64,000 nt of DNA from Pseudomonas putida (GTDB taxonomy: Bacteria > Pseudomonadota > Gammaproteobacteria > Pseudomonadales > Pseudomonadaceae): NCBI RefSeq assembly GCF_009883635.2, contig NZ_CP026115.2:4216001-4280000 (forward strand). The letters are read 5' to 3'. The position numbers were made by a program, and so were the translations under genes. The notes under the pieces are model-generated. The model was not told where the DNA came from and made no database searches. It saw nothing but the letters and a program-made list of their open reading frames with translations. Within the stretch, counting starts at the first letter, position 1. Each line of letters begins with the position of its first letter. Below are positions 44,876 through 54,486 of the stretch, piece by piece.

Positions 44876-45300
44876 GTTGTACCGTCGGTTTCCGGGCTGC
44901 CGGAAACGGCGTTCGGCACACACGACTTCTCATGGTCGGTGCCAAGGTGCGCAAAGGGTGGCCGGGCCACCCCCGTGTCGAGCAACGTTCGGCACCAGCC
45001 GGTTGCCCAGCCTGCCGTTGTCGCGACGACGCGTCCTGTTTGCTGCGGTGCCTACCAGGCCCCGGTGGCTTCGAATGGGTATCCGAATCAACCAAGCGGG
45101 CCTCGTGCACTCAGTCAGGAGGAGGAATCAACCGTCAGCCGTGGACGCCCGAGGGCATCTGTTCAGGACCTTATCCGCTCGCCGGCCATTCAGTGGGCCG
45201 GTGGCCGGACGCGGTGCTACACGGTCCGAGGGCTGTGCATCTCCACCCTGCACGTATCCCTGATAATTCGGGTGCTGCCGCGCGCTGAATCCGCAACGGG
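44876..45300 (-). promoter_or_regulatory. Long rne 5' leader, candidate rne-II regulatory RNA
   Basis: The 801-bp gap 44876-45676 lies between divergent rne and rluC and holds no convincing protein gene. RNase E genes of gamma-proteobacteria carry long structured leaders that RNase E itself cleaves to autoregulate, and a distinct 'rne-II' motif was described upstream of rne in Pseudomonas. Position and length fit; the structure was not folded, and the right-hand limit is arbitrary. Confidence 0.45.
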
Positions 45301-45642
45301 TTGCATTTTTCGCCAGCTTCGAACGGGAAGCTGACGCCATTACATATCCAAGGCAGGTATTTCCGAAGCATTCGCCTGGCGTTGCGTGGAAGCGACGGGG
45401 GCGGGCAGAGGTACAGCGAAAAGAATCGGGAAGCAGGTGAAAAACCACACTTGTCGTTTTTTTTCGGTCTTCTCTACACAGCGCTGGTGGCGATTCCAGG
45501 CAATTCGGTAAACTGGCGAAAACCCCGTAGGACGGCCTCGCGTCCTGGAGAACTGCGTAGGTCAGGAACCGGCCCAGGGCCTGGTTTCACTGGCCTGCCG
45601 CTTTTGGCGGCGTTCGCGACTATAGCATTGATGATTAAGTGC

Positions 45643-45669
45643 TTCAATTCCATAAATAATTGTTATGAT
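45643..45669 (+). promoter_or_regulatory. Extended -10 promoter of rluC
   Basis: TGTTATGAT is an extended -10 element (TATGAT at 45664-45669), with TTCAAT 15 bases upstream. The expected start site, about 45675-45677, coincides with the rluC ATG at 45677. Confidence 0.5.
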
Positions 45670-45676
45670 TCCCGCC

Positions 45677-46633
45677 ATGACGACCAATACCCCTCCGACT
45701 TCCGGCGTTCAGCTGATCGAAGTCGCGCCGGAACTTGCCGGCCAACGCATCGACAATTTCCTTATCACGGCGCTCAAGGGCGTGCCCAAGACCCTGGTCT
45801 ACCGCATCCTGCGCAAGGGTGAGGTGCGGGTCAACAAGGGCCGGGTCAAGCCCGAGTACAAGATCCAGGCCGGCGACATCGTGCGCGTGCCGCCTGTCCG
45901 GTTGCCTGAGCGTGACGAACCGGCGCCGGTGGCCCAAGGGCTGCTGCAGCGCCTGGAGGCCGCCATCGTCTATGAAGACAAGGCGCTGATCGTGATGAAC
46001 AAGCCGGCCGGCATCGCCGTGCACGGCGGCAGTGGCCTGAGCTTCGGCGTGATCGAAGCGCTGCGCCAGTTGCGCCCGGACGCCAAGGAGCTGGAGCTGG
46101 TGCATCGCCTGGACCGCGACACCTCGGGGCTGCTGATGATTGCCAAGAAGCGCAGCATGCTGCGCCATCTGCATGCCGCCTTGCGTGGTGATGGCGTGGA
46201 CAAGCGCTACATGGCGCTGGTACGTGGCCACTGGCCAACCTCGAAGAAGCAGGTCAACGCGCCGCTGCTCAAGAGCAACCTGCGCTCTGGCGAGCGCATG
46301 GTCGAAGTCAACGACGAAGGCAAGGAGGCGCTGACCTTGTTCCGCGTGCTGCGCCGTTTCGGCGAGTTTGCCACCATTGTCGAGGCACGCCCGATCACCG
46401 GTCGTACCCACCAGATTCGCGTGCATACCCTGCATGCCGGGCACATGATCGCCGGTGACAGCAAGTATGGCGACGAGGACTTCAGCCGCGAGATCCGCGA
46501 GCTGGGTGGCAAGCGCCTGTTCCTGCATGCCTACGCATTGACCGTGCCGCTGCCGGATGGTGGCGAGCTGAAACTCGAAGCGCCTGTGGACGAAGTCTGG
46601 GCGAAGACCGTGGAGCGTTTGAGTGCGTCGTGA
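45677..46633 (+). CDS. rluC: 23S rRNA pseudouridine synthase C
   Basis: Converts U955, U2504 and U2580 (E. coli numbering) of 23S rRNA to pseudouridine. An S4 RNA-binding domain is at the N-terminus ([31 protein letters not shown]). The catalytic block is [18 protein letters not shown], with the essential aspartate. GRTHQIRVH is the late motif. The start at 45677 (MTTNTPP) was preferred over 45665, whose ATG lies inside the -10 element. No Shine-Dalgarno sequence is visible. It overlaps the next gene by 11 bases. Confidence 0.95.
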   Translation: MTTNTPPTSGVQLIEVAPELAGQRIDNFLITALKGVPKTLVYRILRKGEVRVNKGRVKPEYKIQAGDIVRVPPVRLPERDEPAPVAQGLLQRLEAAIVYEDKALIVMNKPAGIAVHGGSGLSFGVIEALRQLRPDAKELELVHRLDRDTSGLLMIAKKRSMLRHLHAALRGDGVDKRYMALVRGHWPTSKKQVNAPLLKSNLRSGERMVEVNDEGKEALTLFRVLRRFGEFATIVEARPITGRTHQIRVHTLHAGHMIAGDSKYGDEDFSREIRELGGKRLFLHAYALTVPLPDGGELKLEAPVDEVWAKTVERLSAS

Positions 46634-47318
46634 TCTGTCGAACAAGCCTTATGAGTTGCTGATCTTCGACTGGGACGGCACCCTGGCCGATTCCATCGGT
46701 CGTATCGTCGAGTCAATGAATGCCGCTGCCGAGCGTGCCGGAGAGGCGCCAAGCCCCGAGGACGCCGTCAAGGGTATCATCGGCCTGGCGCTGGGGGAGG
46801 CCATCTCGACGCTGTATCCGCACCTTGATCCGCTGCAGGTCGAAACCTTCCGTCAGCATTACGCCGACATCTATATGGCGCTCGATCAGCAGCCTTCGCC
46901 GCTGTTCGAGGGTGTGGTCGAATCACTGGATGCGTTCCGTGCCGAGGGTTATCGCCTGGCGGTAGCGACCGGCAAGGCGCGCCGCGGGCTGGATCGCGTG
47001 CTCAAGGCCAATGGCTGGGAGCAGTTCTTCGACATTACCCGTGCCGCCGACGAAACCCGCGGCAAGCCCCATCCGCTGATGCTTGAGGAAATCCTCGGGC
47101 ATTGCGGTGTCGAGCCTGGGCGGGCGCTGATGGTCGGCGATTCGGCGTTCGACCTGCAGATGGCCAGCAACGCTGGCATGCATTCGGTGGCGGTGGGCTA
47201 TGGCGCCATGTCGCTGAAGGCACTGGCCGAGTTTGGCCCGCAGGTGTGCATCGATCATTTTTCCCAGCTGCGCGAGTGGCTGGCAGGTTCCAGGCAAGTT
47301 CAATTCCAAGGTAGGTGA
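46623..47318 (+). CDS. HAD-superfamily hydrolase (phosphoglycolate-phosphatase-like), 231 aa
   Basis: HAD motif I is [10 protein letters not shown] with both catalytic aspartates, motif [10 protein letters not shown], and motif [14 protein letters not shown]...[13 protein letters not shown] helical cap lies between residues 25 and 90. The GTG start at 46623 overlaps the rluC end. It is encoded downstream of rluC in many gamma-proteobacteria; the substrate is unproven. Confidence 0.92.
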   Translation: MRRDLSNKPYELLIFDWDGTLADSIGRIVESMNAAAERAGEAPSPEDAVKGIIGLALGEAISTLYPHLDPLQVETFRQHYADIYMALDQQPSPLFEGVVESLDAFRAEGYRLAVATGKARRGLDRVLKANGWEQFFDITRAADETRGKPHPLMLEEILGHCGVEPGRALMVGDSAFDLQMASNAGMHSVAVGYGAMSLKALAEFGPQVCIDHFSQLREWLAGSRQVQFQGR

Positions 47319-47320
47319 GC

Positions 47321-48355
47321 ATGGCTGACGAGTGGAAAGCGCCGGTTAACGAAACCGAAGAGGAGCGCCTCGCTCGCGAAGCGCGTGAAGCGCAGAACGA
47401 AGAGGATCGTGTCGAGCAGAAGAGCTGGAAGCTGCTGGAAAAGACCCTGCTGGCCGGGGTCCAGGAGCAGCGTCGGTCACGGCGCTGGGGGATCTTCTTC
47501 AAGCTGCTGACCTTCGTCTACCTGTTCGGCATCCTGGCCTTGTTCCTGCCGTTCATGGATGTGGACAAGGCTGCATCGCGCAGTGGCAATCACACGGCCC
47601 TGGTCGAGGTGCGAGGCGTGATTGCCGATCAGGAGGCCGCGAGCGCCGACAATATCGTCAAGAGCCTGCGTGATGCGTTCAAGGACCCCAAGACCAAGGC
47701 GGTGGTCCTGCGCATCAACAGTCCGGGCGGCAGCCCGGTGCAGGCGGGCTACGTGTATGACGAGATCCGTCGTCTGCGCGGCGAGCACCCGGATACCAAG
47801 CTGTATGCGGTGATCACTGATCTGGGGGCTTCCGGCGCCTACTACATCGCCAGTGCGGCAGATGAGATCTATGCCGACAAGGCCAGCCTGGTCGGCTCCA
47901 TTGGCGTGACGGCAGCCGGCTACGGCTTTGTCGGTTCAATGGAAAAGCTGGGTGTCGAGCGGCGTACTTACACCGCTGGCGAGCATAAGGCATTCCTTGA
48001 TCCGTTCTCGCCTGAAAAGCCTGATGAGCGAGCGTTCTGGCAGGGTGTGCTGGACACCACGCACCAGCAGTTCATTGCCATGGTCAAGCAGGGGCGGGGC
48101 GACCGCCTGAAGGACAAGGAGCATCCGGAGTTGTTCAGCGGCCTGGTCTGGTCGGGTGAGCAGGCCAAGGCGCTGGGGCTGGTGGATGGTTTGGGTAGTG
48201 CCAGCTATGTGGCGCGTGAAATCGTCGGTGAGAAGGATCTGGTTGACTACACCGTGCAGGAATCACCGTTCGATCGTTTCTCCAAGCGCATTGGCGCCAG
48301 CGTGGCCGAGCACCTGGCCATGTGGATGGGGTTCCAGGGCCCGCAGCTGCGCTGA
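47321..48355 (+). CDS. sppA: S49 family signal peptide peptidase SppA, short form, 344 aa
   Basis: Degrades cleaved signal peptides in the inner membrane. A charged coiled-coil-like N-terminus is followed by one membrane segment (FFKLLTFVYLFGILALFLPF). The S49 core has RINSPGGSPVQ and DLGASGAYYIASAADEIYA with the nucleophilic serine, then VGSIGV. It is the single-domain form, of about half the length of E. coli SppA. The ATG at 47321 has AGGT/AGGTGAG upstream and sits three bases beyond the HAD stop. Confidence 0.93.
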   Translation: MADEWKAPVNETEEERLAREAREAQNEEDRVEQKSWKLLEKTLLAGVQEQRRSRRWGIFFKLLTFVYLFGILALFLPFMDVDKAASRSGNHTALVEVRGVIADQEAASADNIVKSLRDAFKDPKTKAVVLRINSPGGSPVQAGYVYDEIRRLRGEHPDTKLYAVITDLGASGAYYIASAADEIYADKASLVGSIGVTAAGYGFVGSMEKLGVERRTYTAGEHKAFLDPFSPEKPDERAFWQGVLDTTHQQFIAMVKQGRGDRLKDKEHPELFSGLVWSGEQAKALGLVDGLGSASYVAREIVGEKDLVDYTVQESPFDRFSKRIGASVAEHLAMWMGFQGPQLR

Positions 48356-48393
48356 TTCGAAATTGCTGGGGGCGCAAAGCGCCCCCAAAAATC

Positions 48394-48972
48394 TCAAGGT
48401 ATGACCACGCCTTCCCGGGTCAGCATATCCACCAGTCGAATCAGCGGCAGCCCGATCAGGCTGGTGGCGTCGCACCCGTGGGTACTCTGAAACAAACTCA
48501 CCCCCAAACCCTCAGCCTTGAAGCTCCCTGCGCAATCCAGCGGCTGCTCCGCTGTCACATAGCGCTCCACGCGCTCCCGATCCAGCTCGCGCATCGTCAC
48601 CGTAAAAGGCACGCAGTCGACCTGGCAGTGCCCGGTCGCGGTATTGAGCAGCGCCAGTCCGGTCAGGAAGGTCACCTGCTGGCCGCTGGCTTCGAGCAAC
48701 TGCTCGCAGGCGCGATCGAAGGTGTGCGGCTTGCCGAGGATCTGCTCGCCCAGTACCGCGACCTGGTCGGAGCCGATGATCAAGTGCTGAGGATGGCTGG
48801 CGGCAAGCGCTTCGGCTTTTTGCCTGGCCAGGCGCCGTACCAGCTCAACGGCGGGCTCGTCGGCCAGGCGCCGCTCGTCTAGATCAGGGCTTGCCCAGGT
48901 GAAGGGCAGGCGCAGGCGCGCGAGCAGTTCGCGCCGATAGGCAGAGCTGGAAGCCAGCAACAGAGGCAGCAT
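48394..48972 (-). CDS. Maf-like nucleotide pyrophosphatase (YceF type), 192 aa
   Basis: House-cleaning hydrolase of non-canonical nucleotides. It opens with LLLASSSAYRRELL and carries the IIGSDQVAVLG and FLTGLALLN motifs of the family; the YceF branch prefers m7GTP. The start at 48972 has AGGAG seven bases upstream; the longer open frame to 49095 lacks one. It is divergent from yceD. Confidence 0.93.
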   Translation of the reverse strand: MLPLLLASSSAYRRELLARLRLPFTWASPDLDERRLADEPAVELVRRLARQKAEALAASHPQHLIIGSDQVAVLGEQILGKPHTFDRACEQLLEASGQQVTFLTGLALLNTATGHCQVDCVPFTVTMRELDRERVERYVTAEQPLDCAGSFKAEGLGVSLFQSTHGCDATSLIGLPLIRLVDMLTREGVVIP

Positions 48973-49030
48973 GATAGACTCCTGGTCAGATGAACCTGAT
49001 TCTAACATGCAAGATGTCGCCGAATTTCCT

Positions 49031-49059
49031 TTGACAGGGGCGGGGGGCATCCCTAGAAT
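49031..49059 (+). promoter_or_regulatory. Strong sigma-70 promoter of the yceD-rpmF operon
   Basis: TTGACA and TAGAAT with exactly 17 bases between. The predicted start site (49066-49068) is directly before the yceD ATG at 49069, so the mRNA would have a leader of only 0-3 bases. Confidence 0.8.
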
Positions 49060-49068
49060 GCTGCGCCT

Positions 49069-49596
49069 ATGTTGAATGACCCGATTCCACCTCACGTTGA
49101 CCCGCGCAAATTAGCCGACCGAGGCGTATCCATCACTGGTACGCTGCAACTCGCTGATTTGGAAAGACTCTGCGACCCGCTTTCCGACGATGTCGGTACG
49201 GTGCAGGCGAAGTTCGATTTTGAACGAGATGAACAGCACGTGGTGGTTATCCACAGCGAGCTGGACGTCGAAGTCAAAATGGTTTGCCAGCGTTGTCTTG
49301 AGCTGGTCACCCTGCCGATCCACAGCGAATGTACATACGCCGTGGTGAAGGAGGGTGCGAATACCCAGTCGTTGCCGAAAGGCTATGACGTGCTGGAACT
49401 GGGCGAAGATCCATTGGATCTGCAGGCCTTGGTCGAGGAGGAGCTGCTGCTCGCCTTGCCTATCGTGCCTGCTCATCATCCGGAAGAATGCCAGCAGCCG
49501 GCGGGCGCAGACGAGCCCGAATCGAGCAAGGACGAGGTATCGCGGTCCAACCCGTTCAGTGTTTTGGCGCAGTTAAAGCGTGACCCAAACGTTTAG
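49069..49596 (+). CDS. yceD: YceD/DUF177 23S rRNA accumulation protein, 175 aa
   Basis: Conserved protein needed for normal 23S rRNA levels. The MVCQRCLELV cysteine pair and the acidic C-terminal half (LDLQALVEEELLLALPIVP) define DUF177. Its gene precedes rpmF in nearly all bacteria, as here (13-base gap). The ATG directly follows a consensus promoter. Confidence 0.94.
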   Translation: MLNDPIPPHVDPRKLADRGVSITGTLQLADLERLCDPLSDDVGTVQAKFDFERDEQHVVVIHSELDVEVKMVCQRCLELVTLPIHSECTYAVVKEGANTQSLPKGYDVLELGEDPLDLQALVEEELLLALPIVPAHHPEECQQPAGADEPESSKDEVSRSNPFSVLAQLKRDPNV

Positions 49597-49609
49597 GAGT
49601 TAATCAATT

Positions 49610-49792
49610 ATGGCTGTTCAGCAGAACAAAAAATCCCGCTCTGCCCGTGACATGCGCCGTTCGCACGACGCCCTGTCGGAAAACGCGCTGTCGGTAGAGA
49701 AAACCACCGGTGAAGTACACCTGCGCCACCACGTTTCGCCAGAAGGCGTATACCGTGGTCGCAAAGTGGTCGACAAGGGCGCTGACGAGTAA
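49610..49792 (+). CDS. rpmF: 50S ribosomal protein L32
   Basis: 60-residue protein starting [22 protein letters not shown], the standard L32 sequence. This is the C-minus form, without the zinc cysteines. A GGAGT ribosome site precedes the start. It lies in the conserved yceD-rpmF-plsX order. Confidence 0.98.
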   Translation: MAVQQNKKSRSARDMRRSHDALSENALSVEKTTGEVHLRHHVSPEGVYRGRKVVDKGADE

Positions 49793-49795
49793 TCC

Positions 49796-50806
49796 TTGTC
49801 CGCTCAGATCATCGCGATCGACGCAATGGGCGGGGACTTCGGTCCCCGCAGCATTGTCCAGGCTAGCATTGCCTGCCTTTCGGCTACCCCCTCGCTGCAC
49901 CTGACCCTCGTCGGTCAACCCTCCCTCCTTGAAGATCTTGTCAGCGGCCTGGCAGCTGCGGATCGCGCGCGCCTGCAGATTGTCGCCGCCAGTGAGGTGA
50001 TCGGTATGGACGAGCGGCCATCCCAGGCGTTGCGTGGCAAGCCGGACTCGTCGATGCGCATCGCCCTTGAACTGGTGCGTGACGGCAAGGCCCAGGCCTG
50101 CGTGAGTGCCGGCAATACCGGGGCGCTGATGGCGTTGTCGCGTTTCGTGCTCAAAACCCTGCCGGGTATCGATCGGCCAGCCATGGTGGCGGCGATTCCG
50201 ACCCAGGCGGGTTACTGCCAGCTGCTCGACCTTGGTGCCAACGTCGACTGCAGTGCCGATAACCTCTACCAGTTTGCCGTCATGGGCTCCGTGGCTGCCC
50301 AGGCTTTGGGCATTCACCGGCCGCGCGTGGCGCTGCTGAACATCGGTACCGAGGACATCAAGGGCAACCAGCAGGTCAAGCTGGCGGCCACGTTGCTGCA
50401 GAACGCCCGCGGCCTCAATTATGTCGGCTTCGTCGAAGGTGACGGCCTGTATCGCGGCGAGGCGGACGTGGTGGTGTGCGACGGCTTTGTCGGCAACATC
50501 CTGCTCAAGTCCAGCGAAGGCCTGGCGACCATGATCGGCGAGCGTATCGAAAAGCTGTTCAAGGGCGGCGCGTTGTCGCGTGTCGCCGGGGCAGTGGCGA
50601 TGCCACTGCTCAAGCGCCTGCAGGCCGACCTGGCACCGGCGCGGCACAATGGCGCGAGCTTTCTCGGCCTGCAGGGCATCGTCATCAAGAGCCATGGCTC
50701 GGCGGGGGTGCAGGGCTTCCAGAGCGCGATCCAGCGAGCACTGATCGAGATCCAGGAAAATCTCCCGCAGCGGCTTCATGGCCGCCTCGAAGACTTGTTG
50801 CCTTAG
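49796..50806 (+). CDS. plsX: Phosphate acyltransferase PlsX
   Basis: Makes acyl-phosphate from acyl-ACP for phosphatidic acid synthesis. The [17 protein letters not shown] start and [24 protein letters not shown] and [11 protein letters not shown] blocks are typical. The length of 336 residues is normal. The start is TTG at 49796, three bases beyond the rpmF stop; no ATG in frame would keep the DAMGGD motif near the N-terminus. Confidence 0.96.
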   Translation: MSAQIIAIDAMGGDFGPRSIVQASIACLSATPSLHLTLVGQPSLLEDLVSGLAAADRARLQIVAASEVIGMDERPSQALRGKPDSSMRIALELVRDGKAQACVSAGNTGALMALSRFVLKTLPGIDRPAMVAAIPTQAGYCQLLDLGANVDCSADNLYQFAVMGSVAAQALGIHRPRVALLNIGTEDIKGNQQVKLAATLLQNARGLNYVGFVEGDGLYRGEADVVVCDGFVGNILLKSSEGLATMIGERIEKLFKGGALSRVAGAVAMPLLKRLQADLAPARHNGASFLGLQGIVIKSHGSAGVQGFQSAIQRALIEIQENLPQRLHGRLEDLLP

Positions 50807-50933
50807 GCATTTCTGCCATGAAGTGCTTAAATGTGACCGCTCAGTTTTCGTTTTCATCCAAGTTTTCAGATTCCGCGCCCGGCCCGAGGCCTGGCGCACC
50901 CTATCCGACGACAAGATCATAAGGGCTTGTTCA

Positions 50934-51872
50934 ATGTCTGCATCCCTCGCATTCGTCTTCCCAGGTCAAGGTTCCCAGTCGCTGGGCATGCTCGCCGAAC
51001 TCGGTGCTGAAAAGCCGGTGGTCATCGAGACCTTCAAGGAGGCTTCCGAGGCTCTGGGCTATGACCTGTGGAAGCTGGTCCAGGAAGGTCCGGAAGAACA
51101 ACTCAACCAGACCGACAAGACCCAGCCGGCGATCCTCACCGCCTCCATCGCCCTGTGGCGCCTGTGGCTGGAAGAGGGCGGCGCGCAGCCGGCCTTCGTT
51201 TCCGGTCACAGCCTGGGTGAATACAGCGCTCTGGTTGCAGCCGGCGCACTGTCGCTGAAAGATGCCGTGCGCCTGGTCGAGCGCCGTGGCCAGCTGATGC
51301 AGGAAGCCGTGCCGGCCGGTCATGGCGCCATGGCTGCAATCCTCGGCCTGGATGACGCCGTCGTGGTGGAAATCTGCGCCGAAGCGGCCGAAGACGAAGT
51401 GGTCAGCGCCGTGAATTTCAACTCGCCAGGCCAGGTGGTCATCGCCGGTAACAAGGCAGCGGTCGACCGCGCCATGGAGCTGTGCAAGGCCAAGGGCGCC
51501 AAGCGTGCCCTGCCGCTGGCGGTCAGCGTGCCGTCGCACTGCGCCCTGATGAAACCAGCTGCCGAGCGCTTTGCCGAGTTCGTCAACGCCATCGAATGGA
51601 AGGCCCCGCAGATCCCGGTGGTGCAGAACGTCACCGCCGCCATCGCCGCCGACCTCGATGCCCTGAAGCAGGACCTGCTGGCACAGCTGTACCAGCCGGT
51701 GCGCTGGGTAGAATGCGTGCAGACCCTGGCCGCCAACGGTGCGGTCAACCTGGTCGAGTGCGGCCCGGGCAAGGTCCTGGCTGGCCTGAACAAGCGTTGC
51801 GCCGACGGCGTGACCACCTACAACCTCAATACCCCTGATGCTGTCGCCGCCACCCGCGCGGCGCTGGCCTGA
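50934..51872 (+). CDS. fabD: Malonyl-CoA:ACP transacylase
   Basis: Loads malonate onto ACP. FVFPGQGSQ is at the start, the nucleophile serine is in SGHSLGEYSALVAAGAL, and the catalytic histidine is in SVPSHCALM. 312 residues. The start at 50934 excludes 156 bases of open frame upstream that belong to the 127-bp spacer and the plsX end. It is first of the fabD-fabG pair. Confidence 0.97.
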   Translation: MSASLAFVFPGQGSQSLGMLAELGAEKPVVIETFKEASEALGYDLWKLVQEGPEEQLNQTDKTQPAILTASIALWRLWLEEGGAQPAFVSGHSLGEYSALVAAGALSLKDAVRLVERRGQLMQEAVPAGHGAMAAILGLDDAVVVEICAEAAEDEVVSAVNFNSPGQVVIAGNKAAVDRAMELCKAKGAKRALPLAVSVPSHCALMKPAAERFAEFVNAIEWKAPQIPVVQNVTAAIAADLDALKQDLLAQLYQPVRWVECVQTLAANGAVNLVECGPGKVLAGLNKRCADGVTTYNLNTPDAVAATRAALA

Positions 51873-51887
51873 TTTGGAGAAGCTTGC

Positions 51888-52628
51888 ATGAGCCTGCAAG
51901 GTAAAGTTGCACTGGTCACTGGCGCCAGCCGTGGTATTGGCCAGGCCATCGCCCTCGAACTGGGCCGCCAGGGCGCGACCGTGATCGGTACCGCCACTTC
52001 GGCTTCCGGTGCCGAGCGCATCGCCGCCACCTTGAAAGAGCACGGCATCACCGGCACTGGCATGGAACTGAATGTTACCAGCGCCGAGTCCGTGGAAGCG
52101 GTACTGGGCGCCATCGGCGAGCAGTTCGGCGCGCCGGCCATTCTGGTCAACAACGCTGGGATCACCCGCGACAACCTCATGCTGCGCATGAAGGACGACG
52201 AGTGGTTCGACGTGATCGACACCAACCTGAACAGCCTCTACCGTCTGTCCAAGGGCGTGCTGCGTGGCATGACCAAGGCGCGCTGGGGTCGTATCATCAG
52301 CATCGGTTCGGTCGTCGGTGCCATGGGCAACGCTGGCCAGGCCAACTACGCGGCGGCCAAGGCCGGCCTCGAAGGGTTCAGCCGCGCCCTGGCGCGTGAA
52401 GTGGGTTCGCGTGGCATCACCGTCAACTCGGTGACCCCGGGCTTCATCGACACCGACATGACCCGCGAGCTGCCAGAAGCGCAGCGCGAAGCCCTGCAGA
52501 CCCAGATTCCGCTGGGCCGCCTGGGCCAGGCTGATGAAATCGCCAAGGTGGTTTCGTTCCTGGCGTCGGACGGCGCTGGCTACGTTACCGGCGCTACCGT
52601 GCCGGTCAACGGCGGGATGTACATGTAA
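51888..52628 (+). CDS. fabG: 3-oxoacyl-ACP reductase
   Basis: NADPH-dependent reduction of beta-ketoacyl-ACP. Rossmann motif TGASRGIGQAIA, NNAGITRDN, catalytic Ser in IGSVVGAMGN and Tyr-Lys in YAAAKAG. 246 residues. A GGAG site precedes the ATG, 15 bases beyond fabD. Confidence 0.98.
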   Translation: MSLQGKVALVTGASRGIGQAIALELGRQGATVIGTATSASGAERIAATLKEHGITGTGMELNVTSAESVEAVLGAIGEQFGAPAILVNNAGITRDNLMLRMKDDEWFDVIDTNLNSLYRLSKGVLRGMTKARWGRIISIGSVVGAMGNAGQANYAAAKAGLEGFSRALAREVGSRGITVNSVTPGFIDTDMTRELPEAQREALQTQIPLGRLGQADEIAKVVSFLASDGAGYVTGATVPVNGGMYM

Positions 52629-52831
52629 AACTGCAACGCAATGTGACGGATTGCTTCAAAAAAGAGTCATACTGCGAGCCTAAAATCCGTTATAAAGCTG
52701 CAACCAGATTCCAGGCAGCGGGTGCGGTGGTTCAAGGGAAGGTGCGTTCCGCTTGAAAAGCGAACGTCTTTCTATAAACTTGGTCACCGGCCAGCTGCCT
52801 GACATATGTCCATTAGGAGTGAAAACTAGGT

Positions 52832-53068
52832 ATGAGCACCATCGAAGAACGCGTCAAGAAAATCGTCGCCGAGCAACTGGGCGTCAAGGAAGAGGAAGTG
52901 ACCAACGAGAAGTCCTTCGTCGATGACCTGGGTGCCGATTCGCTTGACACCGTTGAGCTGGTGATGGCTCTGGAAGAGGAATTCGAGACCGAAATCCCTG
53001 ACGAAGAAGCCGAGAAGATCACTACCGTTCAAGCTGCAATCGACTACGTCAACAGCCACAAGGCCTAA
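52832..53068 (+). CDS. acpP: Acyl carrier protein
   Basis: 78-residue acidic protein. The phosphopantetheine serine is in [20 protein letters not shown] precedes the start. The 203-bp gap upstream, richer in A/T than the neighbouring genes, should carry the strong acpP promoter (TATAAA at 52772-52777 is a weak candidate). It is followed by its own terminator. Confidence 0.99.
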   Translation: MSTIEERVKKIVAEQLGVKEEEVTNEKSFVDDLGADSLDTVELVMALEEEFETEIPDEEAEKITTVQAAIDYVNSHKA

Positions 53069-53100
53069 GACGTTGTAGTCGACGCTTCTTGTCGAGAAGA

Positions 53101-53133
53101 ACCGCACTGCCTTTGCCGGCGTGCGGTTTTTTC
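53101..53133 (+). terminator. Terminator after acpP
   Basis: ACCGCAC and GTGCGGT form the stem around a 13-base loop, followed by TTTTTT. It would end or attenuate the acpP transcript before fabF. Confidence 0.85.
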
Positions 53134-53241
53134 TTTGCGAGCCTTCAGCGTCGCTTCGCTCGCGCCGAGAGCTTGTTGCCATTTCATTCCATTGCTTGAA
53201 TGCAATGGCAAGAAACTCTGTGATTAGAAAAGGAGAGTACT

Positions 53242-54486
53242 GTGTCGCGTAGACGCGTCGTGGTCACCGGTATGGGTATGCTGTCGCCACTGGGTACCGA
53301 TGTACCGAGCACCTGGCAGGGCATTCTGGCTGGCCGCAGTGGCATTGGTCCGATCGAACACACGGACCTGTCTGCCTACTCCACCCGTTTTGGCGGCTCG
53401 GTGAAAGGCTTCGAGGTTGAGCAGTACCTGTCGGCCAAAGAGGCCCGCAAGCTCGACCTGTTCATCCAGTACGGCCTGGCGGCCGGTTTCCAGGCGGTGC
53501 GTAACGCCGGCCTGGAAGTCACCGACGCCAACCGCGAGCGCATTGGCGTGGCCATGGGGTCGGGTATCGGCGGCCTGACCAACATCGAAGAAACCAGCCG
53601 CACCTTGCACGAGCAGGGCCCGCGCCGTATTTCGCCGTTCTTCGTGCCGGGTTCGATCATCAACATGATCTCCGGTTTCCTGTCGATTCACCTGGGTCTG
53701 CAGGGGCCGAACTACGCCATCGCCACCGCCTGCACCACGGGCACCCACTGCATTGGCATGGCCGCGCGCAACATCGCCTACGGTGAAGCGGACGTGATGA
53801 TCGCCGGTGGCGCCGAAATGGCCGCTTGCGGCCTGGGCATGGGCGGCTTCGGTGCATCCCGTGCGCTGTCGACCCGCAACGATGAGCCAACCCGTGCCAG
53901 CCGTCCGTGGGACAAGGGCCGTGATGGCTTCGTGCTGTCCGACGGTGCCGGTGCGCTGGTGCTCGAAGAGCTCGAGCACGCCAAGGCCCGTGGTGCGACC
54001 ATTTATGCCGAGCTGGTCGGTTTCGGCATGAGCGGTGACGCCTACCACATGACTTCGCCGCCCGATAGCGGTGAAGGTGCTGCCCGTTGCATGGCCAATG
54101 CCCTGCGCGACGCTGGCATCCAGCCTGAAGCGGTCAGCTACATCAACGCCCACGGCACCTCGACCCCGGCCGGCGACATCGCCGAAGTGGCGGCGATCAA
54201 ACGCGTGTTCGGCGAGCATGCCTACAAGTTGGCGGTAAGCTCGACCAAGTCGATGACAGGCCACCTGCTCGGCGCTGCCGGCGCGGTAGAGGCGATCTTC
54301 AGCGTGCTGGCGATCAACAGCCAGATGGCGCCGCCGACCATCAACCTCGACGAGCCGGACGAAGGCTGCGACCTCGACTTCGTACCGCACGAAGCGCGCA
54401 GCATGCCGATCGACGTGGTGTTGTCCAACTCGTTCGGCTTTGGCGGCACCAACGGTTCGCTGGTGTTCCGCCGGTTCATCGGTTGA
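53242..54486 (+). CDS. fabF: 3-oxoacyl-ACP synthase II
   Basis: Condensing enzyme for chain elongation. The catalytic triad is visible: Cys in ATACTTGTH, His in [11 protein letters not shown], His in [12 protein letters not shown]. 414 residues. GTG start with AAAAGGAGAG upstream. Overlaps pabC (TGATG). Confidence 0.98.
   Translation: MSRRRVVVTGMGMLSPLGTDVPSTWQGILAGRSGIGPIEHTDLSAYSTRFGGSVKGFEVEQYLSAKEARKLDLFIQYGLAAGFQAVRNAGLEVTDANRERIGVAMGSGIGGLTNIEETSRTLHEQGPRRISPFFVPGSIINMISGFLSIHLGLQGPNYAIATACTTGTHCIGMAARNIAYGEADVMIAGGAEMAACGLGMGGFGASRALSTRNDEPTRASRPWDKGRDGFVLSDGAGALVLEELEHAKARGATIYAELVGFGMSGDAYHMTSPPDSGEGAARCMANALRDAGIQPEAVSYINAHGTSTPAGDIAEVAAIKRVFGEHAYKLAVSSTKSMTGHLLGAAGAVEAIFSVLAINSQMAPPTINLDEPDEGCDLDFVPHEARSMPIDVVLSNSFGFGGTNGSLVFRRFIG

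Noticed and set aside
41633..45334. A 1233-codon open frame antisense to the whole rne gene
   Set aside because: It mirrors rne codon by codon. Its low-complexity composition comes from the Ala/Glu/Arg repeats of RNase E, and it has no recognisable domain.
48368..48386. GGGGGCGC-AAA-GCGCCCCC hairpin between sppA and maf as terminator
   Set aside because: The A tract follows on the plus strand, so neither strand has a U tract after the stem. Possible weak structure only.
49604..50920. 438-codon frame antisense to rpmF and plsX
   Set aside because: rpmF and plsX are unmistakable on the plus strand; the antisense frame has no motif.
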